From: Salminus brasiliensis
Taxonomy: Eukaryota > Chordata > Actinopteri > Characiformes > Bryconidae
Assembly (NCBI RefSeq): GCF_030463535.1
Contig: NC_132883.1
Location: 35,151,241-35,215,240 of the forward strand
DNA: 64,000 nucleotides
Direction: 5' to 3'
Part shown: one piece after another, positions 1-11,419 of the stretch
Position numbering within the stretch: position 1 is the first letter of the stretch
How the letters are laid out: every line of letters starts with the position of its first letter
Position numbers and translations under genes: made by a program
The notes under the pieces: model-generated
Database searches by the model: none
The model's input: the letters and a program-made list of their open reading frames with translations, nothing else
What the model was told of the DNA's origin: nothing

Positions 1-620
1 TTATGAGTGGCATAGTCCATCAGCGTGAGAAACGAAAAGTATATATAAGGCAGATACCATACTGAGCATCGAAAAGGCACTATAGCATTTCACATTTATT
101 TTTTACAATTTAATCCCCATTGAAAAATGACAGTTCTGTAAAGTAAACTCTTTTGTAACCTTATAAACTGCCTTTAAGCAAAGGGAGAAGACCATCAGGA
201 ATAGAGTCACATGCCCTGACGTGAATACTTTAATACAAGGAGCTTCAATAAAGCTAACAAAGCTCAAACAACAGAGCTAATAAGGCAGACATGGGCTAGA
301 CAGAGTCAGAAACAGAAAAAAAAATTATGCAAACAAACAAACAAACAAACAAAAACAATAAGCAACGATAGCCGCTCAGTAAACCCCAGCATGTTGGCAA
401 CACTTTGGAAAAAAGGAAGGTCGGTCACTGAACAGGTGTTTATACAAACACAGGGATTAAAAACAGGTGAGACACATCAGTATTCAGGTGAACGAGAACG
501 GGGATTGGCTCTATGATTGGCTAAGGTGCATGGTGGTATCATGAAGCAGGGGATTCTGGGAGTTCAGCAGGTTGAGGGATACAGAGGGAGACATGACACG
601 CTAGTGCTAACTTCCATGAG
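1..620. other. Gene-free repeat-like flank, possible old LTR fragment
   Basis: No exon or long reading frame is supported here. There is an (AAAC)n run near 330-352. The stretch about 400-600, with short CAGGTG-type motifs and ending GAGACATGACAC, has the look of fish LTR-retrotransposon ends read in antisense. No paired LTR, primer-binding site or target duplication is visible, so this is a weak inference from appearance only. Confidence 0.25.
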
Positions 621-839
621 GCCCTGAGCAAAGCTTGACTTGGGGCCCCCTTCCTTACCTAAACCGCTAAACTGCATCCTTTAGCAACGTAATGTTAAAC
701 TTTCACTCCCACCTTTTTAATCCTCCTTCTGATCACCTGCTGTTAAACACAGTGTTCTCCCAGGAGTTCTTCTATTACATGCTGTCAGTTTACACAACAG
801 TCTGTAGTGTTACTCAGAATTCTGCAGGTGAAGACGCCT

Positions 840-1215
840 TGTTGTTGAGAGTGGTCAGCAGAAAGGCTACAGTTACTGTGGTGAGCAGAAAAGCATCTCA
901 AAACACCACATGTTGAACCTTGAGGCGGATGAGCTACAACAGCAGAAGACCACGTCGGCTTTCACTTCTGTCAGCCAAGAACAGAAAGCTGCGGCTGCAG
1001 TGGCTCAGCACAGGCTCACAAACGCTGGACTGTTGTGGACTGGGAATCATTGACTACCCTGATGAATCTCAATTTCTGCTGAGGCATGCAGATGGTAGGG
1101 CTAGAATTTGGCACCAGAGCATGAATCCATGGACCCAACAGTCTGGGCTGGTGGCGGTGGCGTAATGGTGTGGGGTGTGGGTTTGGACATCACAGCCTGA
1201 GTGTAGAAACCCAAA
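840..1215 (+). mobile_element. Tc1/mariner transposase remnant
   Basis: A plus-strand frame from 920 reads through SRRPRRLSLLSAKNRKLRL and then DESQFLLRHADGRARIW. These match the DNA-binding/catalytic-domain junction and the DES-FLLRHSDGR-RIW block of fish Tc1-like DD34E transposases. The block is followed by a decayed glycine-rich part (GLVAVA) and a stop. An upstream frame (692-916) carries the preceding arginine-rich segment out of register. The copy is frameshifted and truncated and cannot make an active transposase. A related 3' end lies downstream at about 2230-2345. Confidence 0.75.
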
Positions 1216-1640
1216 TGGCTTAAACCTTTGCATATAGTGCTGTATTAAGGGTTCATCATTTCATAGGGGCGTATGGAGCCATTTCAGATTCAGATGATCA
1301 CTGCTGCACCAAAAATAACCTAGCCCAGTGTAATACTCGATGTGACATGATCTGTATATTAGGAAATCCTGCACTCTTTACTTTTTTGAGTGTAACGGAT
1401 AATGGGCTTCAGCGACACACCTCTCAGCGACACACCACTGTTCAAATAAATACAAGTATTTATTTATTTATTAAATCTGGTATCACAAATATGTCCTCTG
1501 TAGATCAGAAAATCATGCTAATAAAAAAAGTGCAAAGAGCACACATTTAATTGGCTGAGATGCACTTTCTGAGCACTTCATTAGGAACACCTGTACACAT
1601 ATTAACAATCAACAATAAAAATTTAGAAATCTCAGGCTCC

Positions 1641-1644
<4 letters not shown>

Positions 1645-1692
<48 letters not shown>
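1645..1692. repeat. (TA)n microsatellite
   Basis: A near-pure alternating TA tract of about 48 bp inside the Tc1-type element, followed by an A/T-rich stretch. Confidence 0.95.
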
Positions 1693-1696
<4 letters not shown>

Positions 1697-1845
1697 TTAA
1701 ATTTATTTTTTATTTTTAAGTAATTTTAAAATGTTTCCGGGCACACAGAGACGTAAACGCGTGCACAAGCGTGCTAGCCCTGTATGCGGAGAAAATACAC
1801 CACGAGGAAAGCAAATACAGAGGCTTCGTCCAAAAAAACGCACTG

Positions 1846-2023
1846 CTCCCTATGTAGTGCACTACACAAGTCATTAGAATTTACACATTCTAAAGCTAAA
1901 TAGAGCAGGATAAAATTGTAATAGACCAGTATTTACATTTACTCATATGTTAAAAACCTGAACTCTAGCGCTATCTACCTGTATACGTCATTTTATGACT
2001 TCGGTAGTTCACTATATAGGGAG
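1846..2023. mobile_element. Small nested MITE
   Basis: The left arm CTCCCTATGTAGTGCACTAC (1846-1865) pairs with the right arm at 2004-2023, whose reverse complement is CTCCCTATATAGTGAACTAC (18 of 20 identical). The roughly 178-bp unit lies wholly within the Tc1-type element, so it inserted later or is a captured piece. No coding capacity. Confidence 0.6.
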
Positions 2024-3304
2024 TAAGGCATTTATTTGAGATTCCGCCAGAAACGAGCCTGCGTTGTGACGTTAGTGTTTTCGAAAAGCTCCGTTTTCAG
2101 CGTTTCGTGAGGACTGGAGGCCAAAACACAGACAATCGTTTATCGTGATTTTGAGCGTTTCGTGATTGTTGGTGCCAGAAGGTCTGGTCTGAGAAGTTCA
2201 AGAACTCTTGGGAAATCTCCTGTGAGGGAAGAAATGCTCCCAGTATTTTGTGGAATCCATGCCACGAAGACCTGAAGCTGTTCTGAAGAAATGGAGGCCT
2301 TACCCGGCGTTAGTACACTGTTCCTAATAAAGTGCCTGGTGAGTATTACATGTTTAATGCATTAGACATTAGACTTTCTAATGATGACATTATGTACAGT
2401 ATGAACAGAATAAACTCCCAAAAAACAGTATAGTACAATATATCAATTACAAAAATACATCAATTAACTACATCCAAAAATGTAAGGAATGCTTTAAAAA
2501 CAGAAAAGAAAGAAGAGGTGTTATTAATGAATCTCATGTAACTTTGGTTTCTCTACAGAATAAGCGGTAAGTATTGTTAAAGTGTTGAAAATGAAATTGA
2601 AAGATTGCAAACTTGAGCCACTTTTTTTTTGTCTCGAAAATGCTCCCGCTGTGCAACTTGTTTTTCAGCAATCCCTGATGCTTAGGTACTGTTCCGAGTA
2701 CAAACAGGTCTGATGGCTGATAGAGTATAAAAATATGCTTAAACTGAAGGATGAAGTATTCACAGTGGAATGTGCTGGCCAGACAGTAATGCTAGCAGCA
2801 ATCACTGCTGCAGAGAAAGGGCAAATACTGTACGACACCAAAAACTACCCCAGAGTTAACTGCTTTAGCTAACACTGGGTGAAACTGAGCATCCAGCGCG
2901 TATACGGTATGTTTGAAGCCAGCAGTGCAGCATTTAGGGACACATTTATAAAAAAAATAAAAAAAAATAAAAAAAAACCTAAACACAAATTTATACAATT
3001 TTCTTTTTACACATATTTGATCAGACAAGACGTTGTTTGGTGTCTGAAGTTTGCTTCTTCGCTTTGACACTGCAAATGCAAAGGCTAGATAGTTGCAACT
3101 CCATTGTACGTGAGCTAGCTAGCTAGCTACTTAAGGCAAGGTAGAAGCCGTTACCTGTTAGCTAGCTAGCTAGCTACATTAGCCTAAAGCTAAAGCAGTA
3201 AACATGTGCAGGCAGATCGTTTAAGACGATTTGTAAAATAATTTTTTTGTTAAACTATTCCTTGAAGATGCTCAGAAGGCAAAATTTTAAGTGCTGGATT
3301 TAAT

Positions 3305-3475
3305 CCCTGAGCTCGGCAAGCAGCCAACTTTGGGCCCTTGAGCAAGGCCCTTCATCCTCTCTGCTCCCTGGATGCTGTAGCAGTGGCTGCCCACTGCTCC
3401 GGACATGTGTGCTCACTGTCACTGTGTGTGTTTCATCACTAGTGTGTGTTCACTGCACAGATGGGTTAAAGGCAT
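3305..3475 (+). repeat. Dispersed fish repeat fragment
   Basis: Contains the run GGGCCCTTGAGCAAGGCCCT, then CTGCCCACTGCTCC, then a GTGTGTGTT/CACTGCACAGATGGGTTAAA tail. This block recurs throughout ostariophysan fish genomes as part of an interspersed repeat. Boundaries and family are not certain. Confidence 0.5.
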
Positions 3476-5417
3476 GTGCCAATTTTTTTCCAACGCAACG
3501 CAAATAGTGAATATGGTTGTCTTGACGTGTAAGATCATGTAGACCCGACTGATAGACTGGTCAGTCTCTCGGGCAGCATTCATGGCTCTCGATGCGAAAA
3601 AAAACAAACAAACAAAAAAACAGCCTTCGCTCTCAATGAGAATATGACGTCTCTGGTCATAAAGGCAGCACTTGGCACAGCTGGGCTGGAAACCCACAAT
3701 ACATATGCATGTTATACAAATGCATGTTAATAGGGGATTCTGCTGATTTTACAACATTTCTGCATAACTCCTAATTCATTCAGGGTGGTTTGGTATGAAA
3801 TGCACTGTAGAAGCTTACCGTAGTGTTTACTATGGTGGTGATGGGAATCAGACTTCTCACGAGTGTAGTGCATCTAAAAAGGTGCTACATGCATTGGATA
3901 AGAATGTGTTGCCTGATGCTTTGAAGAGATGTTGTTTTGTCACAAATATTTTTTCTTAAAAGCAGTAATGGCAGAAAAGTATATGCTAATTTTGCAGTGA
4001 GTGGGTTTGTACAGTAAACAGAATGGCTGTATATTTGGTTATACCTATAAAAAAAAAAAGCCTTCATGTGGTAACAAGCAAGTTACCTAGGATTAATCAA
4101 CTCCAATAAATACTTTCAATCAAATAGTGGTTCATTCAAAGTATGTATTAGAGTTTAATGAACCCAGTTCAATTGCTCCAGTCATTATTTGAACCCCTGG
4201 TTCTCATCTGCAAGTACATACGTTCTCTACAATGAACCGTTCCACACCAGACCACTCTGAATGACTTTGTTTACATCTCAGTGAACTCATTCATAATGTA
4301 CAAATAAAAGTAGGTGGATATATTTATTATATATAGTAGGTATATTTTCCCCTTTTTAAATATTTACAAAATATATATAGTAACTGGTCTATGAAAAATG
4401 CAATCTGTGACTTGTTGGTGAGAAGCATACACATGTGGTTTTGCCTTAAAAACATCTAAGGCACTTAGGTGCTTAAAATAGGATTTAAAAAACATGGTAC
4501 TTGGTTAAAGGTTTCACTGAAGTTTCGAACATTTCGCAAAGCTGACAGTTCATCTGACCCGCATCTTACCCACAAAGGTCCAGCACAGCTGCAGGTTTTC
4601 ATTCAAAACATGCTGGAGGTCAGCCCTTAATCAGCTGGTGTCAGTCTTTAAACTGATGATGATGATGATGATGATAATGAGGAGGAGGATTATGGTATGG
4701 TGAGGTGAGCTCCAGCTTGGTTGGAGTAATAGCCTGCTGCCACACCAGCCCTTTGCAGATGAGCTTGGTGATCCCTGGCTTAAAGCATGGAAGCAGTAAC
4801 AGACAGACTACCCTATATACCTTATGCATGCCTGTTATCTACCGCTATCAACTGGACCACTGACTGAACGAGGCCTCTGAATTGTAACAGAGTTAAAGTA
4901 AGAAAAGCCAAGTACTGTTAGTTTGTTGAGAGAGTCTGAAGTAGTTGTTATTTGGAATAAAATTAGTAGTGGGCATCTGTAATGGTAAAATCCACCACAT
5001 TCACTCTGGTTAAAACTCGTTTGGCATGGCGACCCAAACTTCAGCATTGGCTTGAACTTCCCATATGAAACCACGACGTCCGCTGAACTCCTCACTCTCC
5101 CTTCACGTGTGAAAGTGGTCCACAAACGATCAGCATGATGATCAATAAATGGAGTAAAAATTGAGTCTATATACAGTGGGTGGAAAGTTTTGACGCGCCA
5201 CCCACAGTAAAATGAAACCGCTGCGTTGTCCAACTCTTCAGTGATTGGCCCAAGTGCTGTAGTTCTCTCCTCTCCTTGTCAAAAGGTGCTTAATGATTGT
5301 CGGAAGCAAACACTAAAAAGAGAGGAGACGGACAATGAGAGAGATTAATTAATGGCTCCTATACAAATGTTATTACTGACTGTGATTGTTGATTATGGTT
5401 CATGATTCTAAAAATCT

Positions 5418-5420
<3 letters not shown>

Positions 5421-5455
<35 letters not shown>
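5421..5455. repeat. (CA)n microsatellite
   Basis: About 17 CA units in a pure run. Confidence 0.95.
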
Positions 5456-5456
<1 letters not shown>

Positions 5457-5617
5457 CTGCCTCTACTGCAAAAAACAAGAAGAAAACATCATATGTCATA
5501 TGCACAATGTTGAGCTACATCCAAATCGGGCAGGTCGCGCAAATCAGAAAGCGAATGGACCATAATGCAGTCTGTCTCAAAGCTCTAGCAAACGAGGCCA
5601 TGAAGCTAGCTAAGCTA

Positions 5618-6028
5618 CACTATATGGACCAAAGTATTGAGACACCTGCTTTTTTGGACACATGGCCGTTAATTGCATTCAGCAACAAGAGCATTAGTGA
5701 GGTCAGGATGTTCGATGATCCCCACCCCACCCCTCACTCTTCCCAAAAGTACTGGATGGAGCACCATCGTTCCAGAGGACACAGTTCCACTACTCCACAG
5801 CTCAATGCTGGGGGGCTTTATTCACCTCTAGCCCATTCCTGGCATTAGGCACAGTGCCAATAGGTTCATGTTTATTTGCTCCAGACAGTCCTATTCTATT
5901 GGCAGTACATCTCTACAGGGACTAGAGAAGCACTGTGTGTGTGCACCCATTTGTACACCTGTGTCAGCAGTGGGTGCAGCTTAAAATAGCTGAATGCAAG
6001 GGGTGTCTAAAAACATTTGGATATAGTG
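5618..6028. mobile_element. 411-bp MITE with TA target duplication
   Basis: The left end CACTATATGGACC and the right end GGATATAGTG are inverted repeats. A longer alignment, including GACACC on the left and GGTGTC on the right, extends about 30 bp with mismatches. Both ends are flanked by TA (5616-5617 and 6029-6030), as expected of a Tc1/mariner-type TA target duplication. The interior lacks a transposase and includes the common fish motif GTTAGTGAGGTCAGGATGTT (near 5673-5692 with an A for one G). Non-autonomous. Confidence 0.75.
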
Positions 6029-6030
6029 TA

Positions 6031-7430
6031 CATTTGGTAGAAAGCATGAGTAGCAGGTAGAAGGATGAGTGGCGAGTCTGGATGCTATTGGCAGCCCAGC
6101 AGAAGCATAAATGGCCGCACAACACTGGTGAGGATTTTGCACTCCCATAAAATAAATATGATGGGTATAAAATTTAAACAGTCTGTAAATACATCTGTAA
6201 AAAAGAAACCTGTGGAGGTCTGCAGGTCTGTTCTTTGAGAACCTCTGCTCTACAGCAGTGGTTTTCAAACTTGTTGGCTGCGGCCCCCTAGTGGGCTTTT
6301 GGGGTACTGCTAGGACGCCACTGACCAAATTATTTGAAACGGGAGAAATAAAACGCTGGGGACAGTCCATGCCCTTTCTATAGGTAAGTGTGATTGCTGC
6401 AAATTTTAATACTGTTGTAAGAGCTGGACTGTCAATATAATCAGAAATTCTAGATAAAAAAGGAATAATAATATATAAAATAATTGTTATAACTACCGTG
6501 TAAGGATGACGTTACGTTTTTCACTCATCTTTACACCTATGTAATGTAACATGACAATCAACGAGATTTAATTTGACATACAGCTGGGAATATATAGAAA
6601 TACTGTTATAATAATAATAAATATTGTTGTGAACGTTAGTCACAATTTATTAAAATTGTATTGTAAAATTTATAAGCTTGTTGATTAGCCTGGTAAAACC
6701 AACACAGCTTGCTAGTTATGTTTACTTTGGGGGTATTTTTCCCTTTTTCATCATATGCACTTTCCATCTGTTATGAATAAACTTAACAAGCAAAGGTTTT
6801 TGAAATATGTTTTGGTGTTTATTACATTGTATGATTATACACTGAATCCACATTTGATACATTGATTATTGTGTTATATTTGTTATATGTACAATGCATC
6901 CAATTTTACCTGTTGAGGACAACTTATTAAATGTATTTTTGGCTACAACCTTAACTCAGGTATGCTTCCAAAGACAGTGTACAGTTACAGTCCTGTTTAT
7001 AACTGAAGACTTGATCTTAAGCTTTGAATAACTGACTGATTATTATCTTGTCTGATTATTAATGAAATAATGTGCCATATGCCACAAAATTTCTATGATT
7101 GCGGTTACTGTTGCGGTCACACACCCTTACACTTTTAGTCATAATGTGAATCAGGCAGTTATTCTTTACATTGTGTGGACCAACAGAAATGCTCCAAAAT
7201 GTAACTTTTTACAGTAACTTCCATTGAAAGTTTGAAAGGTTTTTTCCTTCTCCTGTAAAGTTGTCAATTTGGAGATAAGCGTTTTTTCCGTGACCATGAT
7301 GGGCTCTCACCCGTGCTGGCAACTGTAAGTGATAATCAGCGAACCTGAATCTGACGTAGATATTCTGTTAGGGCTTTTCTCAAGGACAATTTTAGGAAAA
7401 TACTTAGGAAGGTGTGAATGAAGCCTATTG
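6031..7430 (-). other. Likely 3'UTR and downstream flank of the minus-strand membrane-protein gene
   Basis: This AT-rich stretch lies directly downstream of the stop codon of the minus-strand gene. On that strand an AATAAA hexamer sits at 6823-6818 and is a candidate poly(A) signal, giving a 3'UTR of about 0.6 kb. Other AT-rich hexamers are possible. No independent gene is seen. Confidence 0.4.
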
Positions 7431-8006
7431 TTAAGTTAAATAATAGAGCATCTGTCTGAACAACCAGCAATACCAGGATGTGGCAATGGCTGCAAGGGGC
7501 TTGAGTGGATATTTAGGGCTTGATGATGAATTCTCTGTGGAGCTTACTGCAACAAGACCGTTGGTTGAGACAGATATAGAAAGCTTACTTCTCTCACGCA
7601 GGCCCTGCCCAAAGCTGTGGTAGAGACGGTACAGGCCCCAGAACAGCACACTTTTAATGGTCACTGAAACCACACAGCCTGTTATGGCGGCAGCCTCCAA
7701 GGTGTAGGTCTTACTTTCACCCCACTGCGAAATGATCTGTGGAGGAAGGGAAATATTTTCTTACCACAATATGACATCACACACACACACACATACACAC
7801 ATACACCCCCCCTTATATACACCACCAGCCATCCACCCTTATAGTGTAACAAGATATGATATAAAAAGACCTTTACACAGCTAAACAAGCAAACTATCAG
7901 ACAGGCAGACAAACCACAAGACAGGAACACAAACAGTCGACAAAACAGATGTACAAGACGTGTAGGCAAATGTTAACATGGGAATAAGATCAAATAACTT
8001 GGATAT

Positions 8007-8057
<51 letters not shown>

Positions 8058-11000
8058 CTTAGACTGTGAGAGTTCAGAATGTCAGCCTATTAAAAAGATC
8101 GGTTGAATTACTAGAATGAACATGTTAGTTCCTACATATGGAAAATAACAGCTTTTTAATGTCTTGCCACAGTTATTATTATTGCATTTTCCAGGTAGGA
8201 TTTTTTTTCCCGTGATGGTTGTAAAGGATATATTACAAATAGCCTACATAAGAAAATTGTAAGAATATGTTTCAATGACTTTCTTAAGAGAATATATCTA
8301 TGTCTTGATAAGAGATCCATATCTTATTTTTTGTTTACACACTAAGGTGCATTATTCAGTAACTACAGGGATGTCTGTACAAACTGGTGATGCTATTCCC
8401 TGCTCATAGAAGTCTGTAATAACACCTTCTACCTGCTTGCAATCCACATGTGTTTTAAGACATCAAGGACATTCTTATGAACTTCTTAGTGTCTTTAGAT
8501 TCTTTTTTGATTTTCCTTAGAAAAGTATTTGTGAATCTGGCCCCAGGTGTCTTTGGGGCTGTTAAAACCTTCCATGAATGTGTTTTGTTTTTGGATCGTA
8601 TCCGTTTACACCTTTCACTAACTACACTGCATCCCCAAGTGGAACCAGGTGAGATCTGATTTCTTTACCATGCAAAAAGGTGAAGCATAGACTGTAAAAT
8701 ATTGGTGGGGAAAAAAACTAAAATAAATTTTAAACCAGGCAAAACCCAAAGATGACACGAAAGGTTATTTGAGCAATGCTATTTTTTTGTAATGGAGATG
8801 TACAAGTGTGAAGAACCCTTTGTAGCGCTTTTTATTTTGAAGAGTGAAGGTGTAAACAGCCTCTTGGATTTTTGTAAAGAATTATAAAATATGGTCATGG
8901 TCAATATAGGTCATTATAAGCCGACATCTAATCAGATTCATATCAGTGAAAAATAAACATACACTGTTGCCACAGCTGTGCTGATTCATCTTTGTGCAGG
9001 AAACAGTATTCCCTAGTACCCACATCGTGTAGAGCGGGATTGCAGAGGCCAGAGAGTAACAATGCTTGATACTTCTCAACTTTCTCTCAGCTTCATTATT
9101 TTTTTTGTTCTACACTTTCCCTTTGAATTGTTGAAGGCTTTAAACTAGTCAATGTAAGGCACTGCTTGTTTACTGTTTGCTAAATCACTGCCTCACTGTA
9201 CATTCTTTTGGCCTGCTGAAGTAAATGATGACATTGTATTTTCTGTTGTTGAGCAACTGCGTATCCTGTCTGTTTACTAAAAGGTGTGTCCCAAAAAGTT
9301 TGTTGGGAATGTGTGGAGAAAAAAAAGCCACTGAACAGTGAAGAAGATGTGGGAAGCAATTCTTTTAGACCATTTAAACCAACTTTTAAAAACTTATGAC
9401 AATGGTGGGGTGGTCTTCAAGACAAGAGGAGCTGATGAACAATACACTGTTCAAATGAACTGCTTAAAGGTGGTTTGTTGTTACTATGCAGCCAATGTGA
9501 TCAGAGGAGAGCGATCCCCAGTTCTGAGTCTTCGGGAGGGAGCGATGAGGGGTGAGAGCACCATCTAACCACCCAGAAAGAACACGGCCAATTGTGCTTT
9601 CTTAGGCTCTGGCTGCTGATGGCGAAGCAGCTTGACCCACGACCCCAACTTGCAATCCTTGGGCAGTAGTGTCAGTGTCTTAAGCCAGGTTCACACTACA
9701 TGATTGTATAGTGCCATTTTTTAAGTCGCCAACTGTTTTGGGAGATTGCAGACAAAAGCCTCTGAGGGCAAATTGCGGTTTGCTCTCCACTGGCTCTGTT
9801 GCATGCGTGAACTGCTGAAAGGCAAGAGCTTGCAGAGTGATCACCAATGCCTCAACAACCATCTAGCAGATTCTTTCTTGCAAATGGTAGGGTGAATTGC
9901 CATAATTTGAAAACTATATATTTGTATTTAAAGCATCTGGGATGGCCTGTGATTAAAACCCTCATGACATCTCAAAGATCAGGGTGGAGTCAACTTCAAA
10001 CACAAAGCACTTTGAGGCTAATTTACCCTGGGTAATATTCCTGTCCTGGCTTGCATGCACTTTTGTGATCTATCCTCAGGTTCTGAATAAGGACACAGTT
10101 GTTCGGGTGTTGCTGCACAGTAGAAAGGTGCACCACCACTCCAGTCTGTCAAATCTTTTGCAGTCAAACAGGGCTTTTGATTTAGAAATCATACAATAAA
10201 CGTTTTACATTTACAGTAAAAGACATTTCGTCCAGGGGTTTCCAAACTTTTGCATGCACTTTTGCATAAGTAAAGTTACATTTGTGTAAACTAGTATCCA
10301 CAACAGCAATAATTACGTGTTAACATTGTGGCATGAACATTTCTGCTTGTCTAACTCTACCTGGATACAGACAACACACATTGTTTACAGCAAGATGTAT
10401 TTGTGTCCACTTCCCAATGGGTTTCTTTTTTTTTTCGTGATCTGAAGGCTGAATCTGATCACAATGCGTTCAGGGCGTGTGTACACCTGGCTATGCGTTT
10501 TAACTGGTCAGTTGTTAATGCTAGGTGTAATGCAGACACGTTAACAGTTATTTTCGACGGTCAGCATTTGAAGGGAAAAAGGCGGCCACTTTACCGAGTA
10601 AAGAAGGTAAATGAAATATGCCAACTGTGGCAGGTTCTGGAGGAAAAAAATCCAAACCAGGAGCTTTGCTTCTTTCAAGACCTGAAAAGAAGAGAGAAGC
10701 AGATCACATATTAGCAGACAGTGGTGATTTGCTGGGAACAAATGATATCACTCCAGTCCCAGTCCTCTATTGTCCCTGTATAAATGGTCTTAAATGTTAA
10801 ATGGTCCTAAATGGTTTTAATCAGCTGAATATGAAGTTGAGTCTTTTATGAAATCTAAACAATAATGGAAAAATTACTGTGTTGTGTACAGTTATTGTTA
10901 CTGAGAGCTATGTCTGCACCCAAAGCAAAGGGGAAATTACGCAGATACTTTTATCCTGTATGAAACAGTCAGTTAAATCCCTTACAGATTACAGGCTTTT

Positions 11001-11383
11001 TACACAACAAGCAACAAATCCCTCCCTGCTCATCCTGTCAGAACTCGGCACAGCTTTTCACGTGATGGGTGGAAAAAAAATTACTTGCTAAGCATATGTA
11101 TTATTAATCATTAAGTTATTTAATGCACCTATATTGTTAGTTCTATAATAATAATACTTTGTGTAATGTATTTGTTTAATATATACATTATATTATGCAA
11201 TACCAAATTGTTATTTAGTATGTATCATTTTTGTGTTGTTATTATTATTATTATTATTGTTATTGTTGTTGTTGTTGTTGCCTCCTAAACCTACACTGGT
11301 CCACCTCTATTGTAGATAAGTGTCAGATAATTTTTAATGTAAATATTGTTTTTAGTATGTATAATTTATTTGTTTAATGATAC

Positions 11384-11419
<36 letters not shown>

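Larger units (their letters stand above)
1571..2345 (+). mobile_element. Tc1-type element with terminal inverted repeats, internally replaced
   Basis: The left end reads GCACTTCATTAGGAACACC (about 1573). The right end, read in reverse complement, is GCACTTTATTAGGAACAG (about 2315-2335). Just inside the right end, CCATGCCACGAAGACCTGAAG is the usual 3' coding end of the same Tc1-like family. Most of the transposase body is missing, and the interior holds a dinucleotide microsatellite and a second, smaller inverted-repeat element. This looks like a non-autonomous or deleted copy. The split between this element and the transposase piece at 840-1215 may be one insertion later rearranged. Confidence 0.65.
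2346..5616. other. Intergenic DNA, no gene seen
   Basis: No exon with splice sites and recognisable protein was found. It holds paired AGCT-repeat blocks (3113-3130 and 3161-3175), a dispersed repeat fragment (3305-3475), a short GAT run (about 4659-4676) and a CA microsatellite (5421-5455). The open frames on both strands are short, low-complexity or unrelated to known proteins. Confidence 0.6.

Noticed and set aside
5402-5848. 148-codon frame beginning with His-Thr repeats
   Set aside because: It runs from a CA microsatellite into a MITE and has no recognisable protein.
10403-10714. 103-codon plus-strand frame
   Set aside because: It overlaps a real minus-strand exon (10681-10595) in antisense.
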